Part shown: one piece after another, positions 44,601-52,458 of the stretch | Layout: every line of letters starts with the position of its first letter | Position numbering within the stretch: position 1 is the stretch's first letter | Assembly (NCBI GenBank): GCA_017616015.1 | Contig: JAFZYY010000001.1 | Span: 215,661-279,660 of the forward strand | Direction: 5' to 3' | From: Alphaproteobacteria bacterium | Lineage (GTDB): Bacteria; Pseudomonadota; Alphaproteobacteria; CAAGCB01; CAG-977 | DNA length: 64,000 nucleotides | Made by a program: the position numbers and the translations under genes | Notes under the pieces: generated by a model | What the model saw: the letters and a program-made list of their open reading frames with translations, nothing else | Told to the model about the DNA's origin: nothing | Database searches by the model: none

Positions 44601-45244
44601 CCGTTTGGACGATCGGCGGCGACGGCTGGGCTTACGATATCGGTTACGGCGGTTTGGACCACGCTTTGTATTCCGGCAAGAACGTGAACATTCTGGTTCT
44701 GGACACGAACGTGTACTCCAACACGGGCGGTCAGGCGTCCAAGGCGACCCCGATCGGGGCTTCCGCGAAGTTCGCTGTTGCCGGTAAGTCCTTGCCGCGT
44801 AAGGATCTGGGCATGATTGCCATGGCGTCCGAAAACGTCTATGTCGCGCAGGTCGCGATGGGCGCGAACGACGCGCAGACGATCAAAGCCTTTGTCGAAG
44901 CGGAATCCTACAACGGACCGTCTTTGATCATCGCTTACGCGCACTGCATCAACCACACCTACGAAATCGACAAGGGCGGTCTGGAACACCAGAAAGCCGC
45001 TGTCGAAACGGGATACTGGCCGTTGTATCGTTTCGATCCGCGCCGTGTCGCCGAAGGAAAACCGGGCTTGCAGTTGGATTCCAAAGCCGCGACGAAGCCG
45101 ATCGCCGACTTTATGGCGAACGAAGGACGTTTCCAGCAGGTGAAGAAAGCCGATCCGGAACGCTACGACCGTTTGGTTCAGTACGCTCAGGAACAGGTTG
45201 AAGAACGCCGCAAGCTGTATGAACATTTGGCTGCCGAAAAGTAA
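41693..45244 (+). CDS. nifJ: Pyruvate:ferredoxin (flavodoxin) oxidoreductase, single chain
   Basis: The 1183-residue homodimeric PFOR decarboxylates pyruvate to acetyl-CoA and reduces ferredoxin. All domains are in order: the N-terminal pyrimidine-binding domain (VIYPITPSSPMGEW), a CoA-binding region, two [4Fe-4S] sites (CIQCGKCAMVCP from residue 696, CTGCSLCTRACP from 752), a Cys pair near 826 and the thiamine diphosphate domain (GDGWAYDIGYGG from 977, VYSNTGGQASKATP). The start follows GGAGAAGAA. Codons are unusually C-ending compared with neighbours, suggesting high expression. It implies anaerobic pyruvate metabolism and may feed the HydF-dependent hydrogenase. Confidence 0.97.
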   Translation: MADKKTMKMMDANEACASVAHRLNEVAVIYPITPSSPMGEWTDAWAAQGVKNIWGKVPEIYEMQSEAGAIGAVHGALQAGTLTTTFTASQGLLLMIPNLYKIAGELTPFVIHVAARAVATHALSIFGDHSDVMACRQTGLAMLCSNNVQEAQDFAAIAQYSTLKSRVSFMHFFDGFRTSHEINKIETIDDEDLAKYVEGLPATFNREHALTPDHPLLRGTAQNPDVFFQIREAANPYYEKVPGIVQEAMDKYAKITGRQYHLVDYVGAKDAEQVVVIMGSGADTTEATAAHLKDKKYGVIKVHLYRPFPAEALIKALPATVKTIAVMDRTKEAGSQGEPLYLDVMAAVAAAYSKGELKTMPRVIGGRYGLSSKEYTPAMAKAVFENAEKADAKTRFTVGITDDVTNLSLPVDASFDIEDEDVKRAIFFGLGADGTVGANKNSIKIIAGRDGTYGQAYFVYDSKKSGAMTTSHLRFANHVINSPYLINKASFVACHHFPFLEKIDMLAQAAEGAVFLLNAPFKPEEVWDKLPVEVQEEIIKKHLKLYSIDAVEVAKATGMGRRINTIMQTCYFALSGVLPKDEAIQKIKDYAAKTYAKKGQAVVEKNWAAIDASLAHLHEIKVTDKPTSKLHRLPGVPEYAPEIVRKIEGTILEGRGEELKVSDLEWTADGTWPTATTQYEKRCIASDIPVWDPDTCIQCGKCAMVCPHAAIRAKVATNEDLKKAPAGFKSAPFKGKDFTDSAWIIQIAPEDCTGCSLCTRACPAKNKADPEKKAINMEPIAAHLEQEKKNFDFFINLPDVDRTKIEKKLPKNVQLLRPLFEFSGACAGCGETPYVKLLTQLFGDRLLIANATGCSSIYGGNLPTTPYAKDVNGRGPAWSNSLFEDAAEFGLGMRLSVDFQKHYATELLKGMESDIGGDLVNELLTASQADEAAIKVQRERVEALKAKLAGMKSAQAEALTKLADYFVEKSVWTIGGDGWAYDIGYGGLDHALYSGKNVNILVLDTNVYSNTGGQASKATPIGASAKFAVAGKSLPRKDLGMIAMASENVYVAQVAMGANDAQTIKAFVEAESYNGPSLIIAYAHCINHTYEIDKGGLEHQKAAVETGYWPLYRFDPRRVAEGKPGLQLDSKAATKPIADFMANEGRFQQVKKADPERYDRLVQYAQEQVEERRKLYEHLAAEK

Positions 45245-45263
45245 TTTTCGACTGCTGATACCG

Positions 45264-45300
45264 AAAGCCCCTCGGATTTTTCCGGGGGGCTTTTGCTTTA
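45264..45300 (+). terminator. Terminator of nifJ
   Basis: AAAGCCCCTCGGA pairs over 13 bp (one G-T) with TCCGGGGGGCTTT around a TTTT loop, followed by TTGCTTT. Confidence 0.88.
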
Positions 45301-45301
45301 A

Positions 45302-45559
45302 TCAGTAAATGTGAAACGGTTGGCACGGATTTTCATTTTTCTGTTGCGGGTTGCATTCTTGTTTCATATACCCCAAACCCGCCATACATTGTTCCCAAAT
45401 TATGTCTTTGTCTGCCGAACAGGAAGCGTTTGCCTGCGCCAGACATTGATTTGAAGATTTATAGTAAGAGGGGCAGGGATCGTCTATACATTTGAAAGTG
45501 GTCGGCGTAAAAGCGCAGCCGGATAGGAAAAGCAAACCGACCAAATACCGTTTTTTCAT
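45302..45559 (-). CDS. Cysteine-rich small lipoprotein
   Basis: The 85-residue product opens MKKRYLVGLLFLSGC, with lipobox Cys at 15, and contains seven more cysteines spaced along the chain (FKCIDDPCP, NQCLA, ASCSA, EQCMA, QECNP, NPCQP), suggesting disulfide links in the periplasm or at the surface. I do not recognise a family. AAGGATA precedes the ATG at 45559; the upstream in-frame start at 45601 falls inside leader element B. It is downstream of element B. Confidence 0.7.
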   Translation of the reverse strand: MKKRYLVGLLFLSGCAFTPTTFKCIDDPCPSYYKSSNQCLAQANASCSADKDIIWEQCMAGLGYMKQECNPQQKNENPCQPFHIY

Positions 45560-45580
45560 TTTGAGTATCCTTTTTTTATG

Positions 45581-45820
45581 AACGAAACCCACCGTTCGCA
45601 AGGAAAGGTGGGCGGATTCTCGAAACCGTTCATCAATAAAGACGGCTTGGCTTATTCAGCGCGAAGCCTATTCGCCAAAATCCGCCCTTTAAGACAGATT
45701 TGGCGTATGATTTATTAGCCGCCATACACAAAGCGGCTATTGATGAAAAGGGTTTCGATGCCCTTGAACCTGTTTTTTTGAGGTTCATTTTAACGGTATC
45801 AAAAGAGCGGATTTTTTCAA
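45581..45820 (-). ncRNA. Structured leader element, copy B (upstream of a lipoprotein gene)
   Basis: On the minus strand it repeats copy A: promoter TTGAAA (45815-45820) and TACCGT (45793-45798) with a 16-base spacer; helix 1 TGAACCT/AGGTTCA (45781-45787 with 45765-45771); AAGGG/CCCTT; helix 3 AGCCGC/GCGGCT (45733-45738 with 45717-45722); helix 4 GGCGGATT/AATCCGCC (45679-45686 with 45611-45618); last hairpin CCCACC/GGTGGG (45607-45612 with 45588-45593). The lipoprotein start codon is 28 bases further on. It fills most of the 305-base gap 45560-45864. Confidence 0.7.
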
Positions 45821-45864
45821 GCAAAAAAGAGAGGCAACGTTAAGGCGTCCGTCAGTCATTCTCT

Positions 45865-46311
45865 TTATTTTGAGTTGTTTCTTATATAGGTTGTGTTTGC
45901 TTCAACGTCTTTGCAAATAACGCTTCCGGCGGCGATCATGGCGTTTTCTCCGATTGTAACTCCGGGAAGAATAGTCGAGTTTGCGCCGATAGAAGCTCCT
46001 TTTTTTATCAGAACGGGCTCCAATTTAAAATTTCTGTTTCCCGATTTCGGGTATCTGTCGTTACAAAAAGTAACATTTGGTCCTATAAAAACATCGTCTT
46101 CAACGGTGATACCGTCCCAGAGCTGAACGCCGGATTTGACAGTCACATTGTTTCCCAACGATACTTCGCTTTCGATTAAACAGTTGGCGCAAATATTGCA
46201 GTTGCTTCCGATTTTTGCATCAGCCAAAACAACGACGAATTGCCATATTCGCGTGTTTTCTCCGATGTTTTTTGTTTGAACATCGGCCAAGGGGTGGATA
46301 AAATTACTCAT
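45865..46311 (-). CDS. Left-handed beta-helix sugar N-acetyltransferase (WbpD/FdtC-like)
   Basis: This 148-residue hexapeptide-repeat protein has [54 protein letters not shown] and [19 protein letters not shown], matching the family that acetylates 3-amino sugars on UDP or dTDP (WbpD/WlbB/FdtC). Such enzymes make N-acetylated deoxyamino sugars for O-antigen or S-layer glycans. It stands alone, without a sugar-pathway cluster, and is flanked on both sides by copies of the leader element (C upstream, B downstream), which hints at insertion or shared regulation. The exact sugar is unknown. Confidence 0.82.
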   Translation of the reverse strand: MSNFIHPLADVQTKNIGENTRIWQFVVVLADAKIGSNCNICANCLIESEVSLGNNVTVKSGVQLWDGITVEDDVFIGPNVTFCNDRYPKSGNRNFKLEPVLIKKGASIGANSTILPGVTIGENAMIAAGSVICKDVEANTTYIRNNSK

Positions 46312-46339
46312 TTCCGAACAATCCTTTGTTAATTTTAAA

Positions 46340-46576
46340 CAAAACCTACCTTTTAGAAGGTAGGCGGATGTTCAGAAACCGTATATCTGTAAAGACGGCA
46401 TGGCGATTTCGCGCATAGCCTTATAACGCCATCATCCGCCCGTATAGAGAAGAGATTGGCGTATAATTTATTAGTCGCCATACATAATGCGACTACAGAT
46501 ATAAAGGGTTTCTGACGCCCTGAATCTGTTTGCCCAGATTCATTCTAACAGTATCAAATACGCGGTATTTTCTCAA
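46340..46576 (-). ncRNA. Structured leader element, copy C (upstream of the acetyltransferase)
   Basis: The most divergent copy keeps the same helices by compensatory changes: TGAATCTG/CAGATTCA (46535-46542 with 46521-46528), AGTCGC/GCGACT (46489-46494 with 46473-46478), GGCGGATG/CATCCGCC (46433-46440 with 46363-46370), ATGGCG/CGCCAT inside it, and CCTACC/GGTAGG (46359-46364 with 46345-46350). The promoter is TTGAGA (46571-46576) and TACTGT (46548-46553). The acetyltransferase start is 33 bases past the last hairpin. It explains most of the 350-base gap 46312-46661. Confidence 0.7.
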
Positions 46577-46661
46577 GTCCTAATCAAACGAAGTAATCTT
46601 TTGATTTGAATAAAACCGGAATCGGATATACATTCCCTTTAAAGCGAAACGGAGAGAAAAA

Positions 46662-47555
46662 ATGAACGATAAAACAAAAGGCATTGTTCTTGGCATCATC
46701 GGGGAATCCGGCTACGGTACGAACCCGTTGTTTACGCTGCCTTTGTATTCGGCGGGAATGTCGTCTAACGACGTTTTGTTTTACCGTTATTTGTTCGCGA
46801 TTATTCTGTACGGTCTTTGGACGACCTTTTATAAAAAAGTGTCCCTGAAAATCACTTTTAAGGAAGCGTGCTTTTTATTGCCGCTCGGGCTGATTTTTGC
46901 CACGTCCTCTCTGACGCTGTTCATCAGCTACCGGTATATGGACGCGGGAATCGCTTCGACGTTGCTGTTCGTCTATCCGATCATGGTCGCCGTTATCATG
47001 ACCGTCTTTTTTAAAGAAAAAATGACGATGAGCACCGTTCTGGCGATTGTTCTGACTTCGGCGGGCGTGTGGCTGCTTTATAACGGCAAGGGCGACGAAA
47101 AGCTGGACATGACCGGCATCATTCTGATTTTCTTTTCCGCTTTGTCTTACGCGCTTTACATGATCGGAATTAAAAAACTGCCGGCTTTGCAGAACATGAA
47201 CGATGCCAAGCTGACTTTTTACGTGATGACGTTCGGCGGCTTGCTGTTTGTCGGGCAGGCTTTGACGGAAGGCGGAATTTCCCCGATCGGAACGCCGTTT
47301 AATCTGGGCTGTCTGATTTGTCTTGCGATTTTCCCGACGATTGTCGCGCTGGAAACGCTGACAATTTCCATTCGTTTGATCGGTCCGACGATCGCCGCCA
47401 TTTTGGGCGCTTTCGAGCCTTTGACGGCTTTGGTCATCGGCGTTTGTGTGTTCAACGAGCAAATGACGCCCAGAATTGTTTGCGGCATTCTTTTGATTTT
47501 GGGCGCGGTCACGGGCGTCGTCGTCGCCGAAGAAAAATCGAAAGCCGAAGCATAA
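46662..47555 (+). CDS. EamA/DMT superfamily transporter
   Basis: The 297-residue polytopic protein has about ten hydrophobic helices in two EamA repeats, typical of drug/metabolite exporters: GESGYGTNPLFTLPLYSAGM at the start and VALETLTISIRLIGPTIAAI, LEPLTA-type ALGAFEPLTALVIGV near the end. It resides in the inner membrane and exports or imports small metabolites; substrate cannot be deduced. It starts behind AACGGAGAG and is followed by udp after a 100-base gap. Confidence 0.86.
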   Translation: MNDKTKGIVLGIIGESGYGTNPLFTLPLYSAGMSSNDVLFYRYLFAIILYGLWTTFYKKVSLKITFKEACFLLPLGLIFATSSLTLFISYRYMDAGIASTLLFVYPIMVAVIMTVFFKEKMTMSTVLAIVLTSAGVWLLYNGKGDEKLDMTGIILIFFSALSYALYMIGIKKLPALQNMNDAKLTFYVMTFGGLLFVGQALTEGGISPIGTPFNLGCLICLAIFPTIVALETLTISIRLIGPTIAAILGAFEPLTALVIGVCVFNEQMTPRIVCGILLILGAVTGVVVAEEKSKAEA

Positions 47556-47656
47556 AACGGTTAAATAACTGTTTGTTTTATGCGCTTTTTCATATAAACT
47601 GACTCCAACGATATGATTTTATCATATTATTTCGTTTATTTTAGGAGAGGTTTTCC

Positions 47657-48430
47657 ATGCAAAAGCTTGATAAGCAGTTTCATATCCGTTGCGTCGAAGG
47701 CGACGTCGGCCGTTACGTCATTCTGCCGGGTGATCCGGGACGCTGCGAATCCATCGCGAAATTGTTCGACAATCCGCATCACGTCGGACAGAACCGCGAA
47801 TACAACATCTACACCGGCACGCTGTTAGGCGAAAAAGTTTCCGTCTGCTCGACCGGTATCGGCGGTCCGTCCGCTTCCATCGCCATGGAGGAACTGCACA
47901 ATATCGGCTCCGATACGTTCATTCGCACGGGCACCTGCGGCGGTATCGATCTGGACGTGCAGTCCGGCGACATCGTTGTGGCGACGGGCGCTATCCGTTT
48001 TGAACACACGTCTATGGAATACGCGCCGATCGAATATCCGGCCGTCGCGAATCTGGACATCACGATCGCTCTGCGTCAGGCCGCTATGGCTATGGGCAAG
48101 AAAACGCATACGGGCGTCGTTCAGTGCAAAGACGCTTTCTACGGTCAGCATAGCCCCGCGAAAATGCCGGTTTCCTATGAACTGTTGCAGAAGTGGGAAG
48201 CCTGGAAGCGCTTGGGCGTCAAGGCCAGCGAAATGGAATCCGCGGCTTTGTTCGTCGTCGCCGACGCTTTGAAGTGCCGTTGCGGCTCCTGCTTCCATGT
48301 GATTTGGAACCAGGAACGCGAAGCCGCCGGCTTGGATCAGAAGATGTCCGAGGACACTTCCGCCGCCGTGCGCGTCGCCGTTGACGCTCTGAAGATTATC
48401 ATCGAGCAGGACAGAGCGGCTCAAAAGTAA
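47657..48430 (+). CDS. udp: Uridine phosphorylase
   Basis: This 257-residue nucleoside phosphorylase cleaves uridine with phosphate to uracil and ribose-1-phosphate. The chain has [12 protein letters not shown] (phosphate-binding), [22 protein letters not shown] and the purine/pyrimidine-site [15 protein letters not shown], consistent with Udp rather than purine enzymes. It begins behind AGGAGAGG. Codons are biased to C-ending like nifJ, suggesting high expression. A terminator follows. Confidence 0.88.
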   Translation: MQKLDKQFHIRCVEGDVGRYVILPGDPGRCESIAKLFDNPHHVGQNREYNIYTGTLLGEKVSVCSTGIGGPSASIAMEELHNIGSDTFIRTGTCGGIDLDVQSGDIVVATGAIRFEHTSMEYAPIEYPAVANLDITIALRQAAMAMGKKTHTGVVQCKDAFYGQHSPAKMPVSYELLQKWEAWKRLGVKASEMESAALFVVADALKCRCGSCFHVIWNQEREAAGLDQKMSEDTSAAVRVAVDALKIIIEQDRAAQK

Positions 48431-48439
48431 TTCTTAAAT

Positions 48440-48473
48440 AAAGAGGGCGGGGAAAATACTCCGTCCTCTTTTC
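48440..48473 (+). terminator. Terminator of udp
   Basis: AAAGAGGGCGG (48440-48450) pairs with CCGTCCTCTTT (48461-48471) with one G-T pair, then TT. Confidence 0.7.
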
Positions 48474-48496
48474 GACTTGTTTCGGGGGAGGGTGCG

Positions 48497-49297
48497 TTGA
48501 AATTCTTTGATACGTTGCAAAAAATTCCGATGGGACGCGAAACGCTGAAGGCTGTTCAGGAACTCGGCTTTGAAATTCGCTTTGAAAAAGGCTTGTCGGA
48601 CGCGGGGTGTTGCGATGCGTCGAAAAAGGTGATTTTGCTGAATCCGATGATGAAAGAACGCGATTTGCTGCCGACTTTCATGCACGAAGCCCGTCACGCT
48701 TTGCAGTCGGAAATCTTGCGGGTTGACGATGAAAAAACGCTCGCCGCCGATACGATAAAAGCGTATCGCGCGATGGAGGCGGACGCGGTCGCTTTCGAGA
48801 CGGCGTTTGTCGTTGAAGCGCAAAAGGCGGGTGTTGCCGTCCGTTCGACGCCGATGGTCGATTTGTATCGTAAAATAAAAGATCCCGAAGCCGCTAAAGC
48901 CGAAGTTTTCCGCGCTTGGTATGCGGACACGAACAATCTGACCCTGTATGACGAATTTTACGCCGATCAGTTTGAGGTTATGGCCGAAAAAGCGGCTAAA
49001 CGCGGCGATAAGGAATGTTTCTGCGAACCGTTGCCGGCGGCGAAAATCTCTGCCGTTTGTCCGTACGTTTCGCCGGATTTTCTTGATTCGGCGGAAGCAT
49101 TCTCGATTCGCGGATCGGCAAAAGAACGGATTTCCGACGCTTTGGAAGGTTATGCGAAGAAAACAGGCGCCAAGCCCGACACGTCCGTTCAGACGATGTA
49201 TTCCAGAGCTAAAAACGGCAAGATCATCGACGACAGAGTTTTGCCGCAAAATCCCGCCGTCACGTTGCGTTTAAAAACCGTCAAGGGAAGAGAATAA
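48497..49297 (+). CDS. Putative HExxH metallopeptidase (DUF6782-like)
   Basis: This 266-residue soluble protein contains TFMHEARHALQ (HExxH at about residues 58-62), with a downstream helix (YRAMEADAVAFETAFV) whose Glu/Asp could be the third ligand. The C-terminal third is rich in charged helices. I place it tentatively with DUF6782-type putative metallopeptidases; not verified. The start is TTG at 48497 after a GGGGGAGGG ribosome site. No signal peptide, so probably cytosolic. It is unrelated to the HELTH triplet apart from the motif. Confidence 0.65.
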   Translation: MKFFDTLQKIPMGRETLKAVQELGFEIRFEKGLSDAGCCDASKKVILLNPMMKERDLLPTFMHEARHALQSEILRVDDEKTLAADTIKAYRAMEADAVAFETAFVVEAQKAGVAVRSTPMVDLYRKIKDPEAAKAEVFRAWYADTNNLTLYDEFYADQFEVMAEKAAKRGDKECFCEPLPAAKISAVCPYVSPDFLDSAEAFSIRGSAKERISDALEGYAKKTGAKPDTSVQTMYSRAKNGKIIDDRVLPQNPAVTLRLKTVKGRE

Positions 49298-49311
49298 AAG
49301 AAGGACTTTCA

Positions 49312-49339
49312 GAAAGGGGCTTTAACAGCCCCTTTTTTT
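49312..49339 (+). terminator. Terminator after the metallopeptidase gene
   Basis: AAAGGGGCT-TTAAC-AGCCCCTTT followed by four more T's. Confidence 0.85.
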
Positions 49340-49452
49340 ATTGGATCGGACAGGGGTATGGACAAAAATATATTTTGTCTATTTATTTTCATGGATATAT
49401 GAAAAAATACAACGTTTGTTTTAATTTTTTTGATGATGCGCTCTAAATAATC

Positions 49453-49482
49453 TTGAATTGTTTTGTCTATTATTGATACTAT
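49453..49482 (+). promoter_or_regulatory. Candidate promoter for the 49512 gene
   Basis: TTGAAT (49453-49458) and TACTAT (49477-49482) with an 18-base spacer, 29 bases before the start codon. Confidence 0.4.
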
Positions 49483-49511
49483 ATTCTTAGTCTGTTTTTA
49501 GGAGAAAAGTT

Positions 49512-50270
49512 ATGGGAAAAACGAATGCCGCTTATTTATTATCCCGATCAAAATCGTTTAAAAACTTGTTCCCCGCAGAAAAACCGTGCTTTCAGGACGC
49601 GGTTGTCGACGAATATTTGAACGACGGCACTCGTTTTCTTTGGAAAGAAAGCTCTAAAAAAACGGAAAATAGGATAAAGCCGGAAAATCGCGGCCTGAAA
49701 GGTCCTGAAATTGTCAAACCCGCTTCATTTTCCGATCAGGAACTTGTTGCCGCGGCCGCTTTAACGGCAAAGGCTTATGCCGCTTCCAGACATTTTTCAA
49801 TAGAAAAACCGCGTTCGCGAAAGAATACGAAAAATGAAAAATCTTTCAAAGAGCGTCTGACCGATATTCGGGAGCAGGGCAAAACAAACGAAAATCATAC
49901 GGTTCTTCCGTACGTAAAGGATATTTTGCTGACCGATTATTTGGAGGGCGCCTCTTATTATACGGCGAATAACGAACATAACGGCGCCCCTGTTGATAAA
50001 GACTTTCAGGCTTTGGAAATAAAAGCTCCGTCTTCGGAAGCGGAAACGCTTCGCCATGTCAGCCCGCAAGAGGCTAATCCGCTTGTCAGCGCGGTGAACA
50101 AAGCTTTTGATTTATACGCGGCGGCCAAGCAAACGGATACTGGAAATTCCGCCTCTTCCAGACAGGATATGATGTCGCAGCTGCAGGATATAAAGAAAGT
50201 CAACAATACGGAAAATATGCTGAAAAACATGACGGCAATACAGTCAAAACTCAAAGAATCCGGTCGTTGA
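49512..50270 (+). CDS. Hypothetical cytosolic protein
   Basis: I do not recognise this 252-residue protein. It is hydrophilic, Lys/Asn/Ser-rich, with a helical middle (ELVAAAALTAKAYAASRH), a charged disordered linker and a C-terminal helix (MMSQLQDIKKVNNTENMLKNM). There is no signal peptide or membrane segment and one Cys. It starts behind AGGAGAAAA and is followed 18 bases later by another unknown gene. The pair has its own promoter and terminator, so it is a discrete two-gene unit of unknown role. Confidence 0.6.
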   Translation: MGKTNAAYLLSRSKSFKNLFPAEKPCFQDAVVDEYLNDGTRFLWKESSKKTENRIKPENRGLKGPEIVKPASFSDQELVAAAALTAKAYAASRHFSIEKPRSRKNTKNEKSFKERLTDIREQGKTNENHTVLPYVKDILLTDYLEGASYYTANNEHNGAPVDKDFQALEIKAPSSEAETLRHVSPQEANPLVSAVNKAFDLYAAAKQTDTGNSASSRQDMMSQLQDIKKVNNTENMLKNMTAIQSKLKESGR

Positions 50271-50288
50271 GTTTTTAGGGGAAATGAA

Positions 50289-50645
50289 ATGCTGTTAGAA
50301 GAAATATACTCTCCTGCTTTCGCGATCAGTAAGAACGGTAAAGTGACGGTTTTTCTGCCGGAATTAGTCGGAGAACCTGAAACCCCGGAAATCAGTTATT
50401 TGTTCGAAAATTCTTTGTTTTTCAAAAGGGCGGCGGGAACCGGCTGTCCGATAACGGGCGTTCCCGAAGACGTGGTTCAACAGCTTCGCTCTTCGGATAA
50501 AATGCTGGTTATTGAAATCGATCTGGATAAGGTGTCCGAATTAAACGAAGGACGTCTGACCGATCCGTCCAAAGTGTTTAAACGTTACTATGAAGCAATG
50601 ATAGATCGCGATTCTTTCGCCGAAAATTCAGTCGACGCAATTTAA
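50289..50645 (+). CDS. Hypothetical protein in a two-gene unit
   Basis: The 118-residue product is acidic, with alternating strands and helices (ISYLFENSLFFKRAAGTG, MLVIEIDLDKVSELNEG) and no signal peptide. I recognise no family. It is 18 bases downstream of the 252-residue unknown, with a GGGGAAATGAAATG start context, and upstream of a strong terminator. Confidence 0.6.
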   Translation: MLLEEIYSPAFAISKNGKVTVFLPELVGEPETPEISYLFENSLFFKRAAGTGCPITGVPEDVVQQLRSSDKMLVIEIDLDKVSELNEGRLTDPSKVFKRYYEAMIDRDSFAENSVDAI

Positions 50646-50665
50646 GGTTAATTGCGTTCTTCATA

Positions 50666-50699
50666 AATAAGGGTGGTTTTTAACCACCCTTATTTTTTG
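50666..50699. terminator. Bidirectional terminator
   Basis: AATAAGGGTGGTT-TTT-AACCACCCTTATT stem flanked by A and T tracts, between the unknown gene pair and the convergent beta-barrel gene. Confidence 0.88.
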
Positions 50700-50704
50700 C
50701 CTGT

Positions 50705-51544
50705 TTAGAATTCGTATTTTAAATTGACGCCCAACGTGTATGTGCCTTGATTTGTCGGCGCAAAAGGCATTTTGATGTTGTTCGTGCTGGCCAGTACGTA
50801 ATCAAATTTCAGTCCCAAAGCTATGTTCCGATAAAGGTTCATATAGCCGTCGGCGAAAAATGTCAGGTCTTTGCTTTTTACATTGGCCATAGAGTCCCAT
50901 GAAAAGCGCAGTCCCGCATCAGCGGAGGTTTCCGCCGCGGGCGTCAGATGCGCCGCCGCGTCAATGCTGAACACATCATATTGCAGATCGTCGCCGTAAC
51001 CGATGTTCTGATAATCCGCGCGCGCGTAGACGAAAACTTTATCGCCCGTTTCCGTGCCGGCCATCAGGTATAAATGGGTATTTTTCTGATCTTCGTTAAT
51101 GACGCCTTTCCATTTGGTGTAGGTTGAACGGGTCAGATCCGCGCCGATTTGAACGCGCCACGCGTCATCGATGGTGTTGACTTTCGTACCGACGGTCCAT
51201 GCCCAATCGCGGAAAGAAGAAGCGCCTTCCTTCTTCGTCCAGTCGTAGGCATAAGTTCCGTAAACGGCCCATGTCCCCGTAATGCCGTAAGTCAATGTTT
51301 CCGAAGCCGTATATTTATGAGCGTCTTTTAATACGCCGAACCTCGTTTGTTCCGGCGCGTTAATGGAGGGGTTCAATTTGACGCGGGAATAGGAAAGATT
51401 GGAATCCGCCAGAAAAGCCTTTTCCGGAATATAAAAAGGATTGGTTATATCGGCATATGAGCGTGCCGTCGGATATTTTTGTTCCTGTGCCTGAGCCGAA
51501 AATGCTACTAAGCCGAAAACAGTTGCCAATAAAAGCTTTTTCAT
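50705..51544 (-). CDS. Outer membrane beta-barrel protein
   Basis: The 279-residue product has a signal peptide (MKKLLLATVFGLVAFSAQA) and then a series of amphipathic beta strands (TLTYGITGTWAVYGTYAYDW, VFVYARADYQNIGYGD, NIALGLKFDYVLASTNN) that end in a C-terminal Phe (GVNLKYEF), the outer membrane insertion signal. I recognise no specific family; a 10-14 strand barrel, porin-like or structural, is likely. It is monocistronic and, unlike the other beta-barrel gene here, has no leader element. Confidence 0.8.
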   Translation of the reverse strand: MKKLLLATVFGLVAFSAQAQEQKYPTARSYADITNPFYIPEKAFLADSNLSYSRVKLNPSINAPEQTRFGVLKDAHKYTASETLTYGITGTWAVYGTYAYDWTKKEGASSFRDWAWTVGTKVNTIDDAWRVQIGADLTRSTYTKWKGVINEDQKNTHLYLMAGTETGDKVFVYARADYQNIGYGDDLQYDVFSIDAAAHLTPAAETSADAGLRFSWDSMANVKSKDLTFFADGYMNLYRNIALGLKFDYVLASTNNIKMPFAPTNQGTYTLGVNLKYEF

Positions 51545-51681
51545 GAGATTAACCTTTCTGTCTATGTAAACTTTTCTGTCAGTCTAGCCGGAAAAACTTA
51601 ATCCTTTATTGAAAAGGGCAAAACCTTTTGATTTTTACGAAAATAGGCTTTACTCTGCCAAATAATATAAGGAGAAGACTC

Positions 51682-52374
51682 ATGGGCATGCGCAAAATCA
51701 GGCTTTGGTTTAAAAAGAAAATTTACGGATATGATATTCCCGACTGTAAAAAAGCTCAGCCTCTGCGCCTTTTGCCGGAAGACCGCGTTTTGGTTTTGGC
51801 GCCTCACGCCGACGATGAAACAATCGGCTGCGGCGGCTTTTTGTTAAAATACGGGGCTCAGTGCGATGTGGTCTTGTTAACGGACGGACGGTATGGCGAC
51901 GCGGAAATTCCGCCCGCGGAAATGGCGGAAATCCGCAAAAAAGAATTTGAAGAAGTCATGGCGCATTATGCCGTCCGCAGAACGCAAATGCTGAATGTCG
52001 AAGACGGCAAATTAATAGATCGCTTTAAGGATTTCAATACGCTTGAATTTAAAGAATACGACTATGTTTTAATGCCGCACCCGATGGATTTTCATAAAGA
52101 TCATGTCGCCGTCAGCTGCCTGTTCAAAAGAGCCTGCCAAAATCAGCCGTTTCACGGTCATATTATATACTATGAAATCTGGAATACTTTAGCCAGACCG
52201 ACGCACTATATCGATATTTCCGACGTTGTCGAAGAAAAAAAACGCCTGATTAATCTGTACCGGTCGCAAGTCAAGAATATCGATTACGCTTCCCGCATTT
52301 TGGGGCTGAACCATTATCGCGGACTGCGCCATCATGTCGAATACGAAGAAGATTTCGAAATCGTAAGACTCTGA
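51682..52374 (+). CDS. PIG-L/LmbE family deacetylase
   Basis: This 230-residue protein has the PIG-L metal-binding motif LVLAPHADDETIGCGGFLLK (His-Asp-Asp) and the second His motif HPMDFHKDH. Family members remove acetyl groups from N-acetylglucosamine-type sugars in glycolipids, mycothiol-like compounds or antibiotics. ATG 51682 follows AAGGAGAAG; an earlier ATG at 51628 has no ribosome site. Substrate is unknown; a cell-surface sugar is plausible. It is divergent from the beta-barrel gene. Confidence 0.85.
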   Translation: MGMRKIRLWFKKKIYGYDIPDCKKAQPLRLLPEDRVLVLAPHADDETIGCGGFLLKYGAQCDVVLLTDGRYGDAEIPPAEMAEIRKKEFEEVMAHYAVRRTQMLNVEDGKLIDRFKDFNTLEFKEYDYVLMPHPMDFHKDHVAVSCLFKRACQNQPFHGHIIYYEIWNTLARPTHYIDISDVVEEKKRLINLYRSQVKNIDYASRILGLNHYRGLRHHVEYEEDFEIVRL

Positions 52375-52458
52375 TTTTCAAACCTGTTCTTTAGTTTTCT
52401 TTTTTATGACAGGCATTTATTGTAAAATTTATCAGACTTTCTGAAAAGGCGTTTCCTT

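Noticed and set aside
42629..45226. 865-codon open frame antisense to nifJ
   Set aside because: It is a mirror of the strongly biased codons in nifJ; composition is Arg/Phe/Val-rich with no recognisable motifs.
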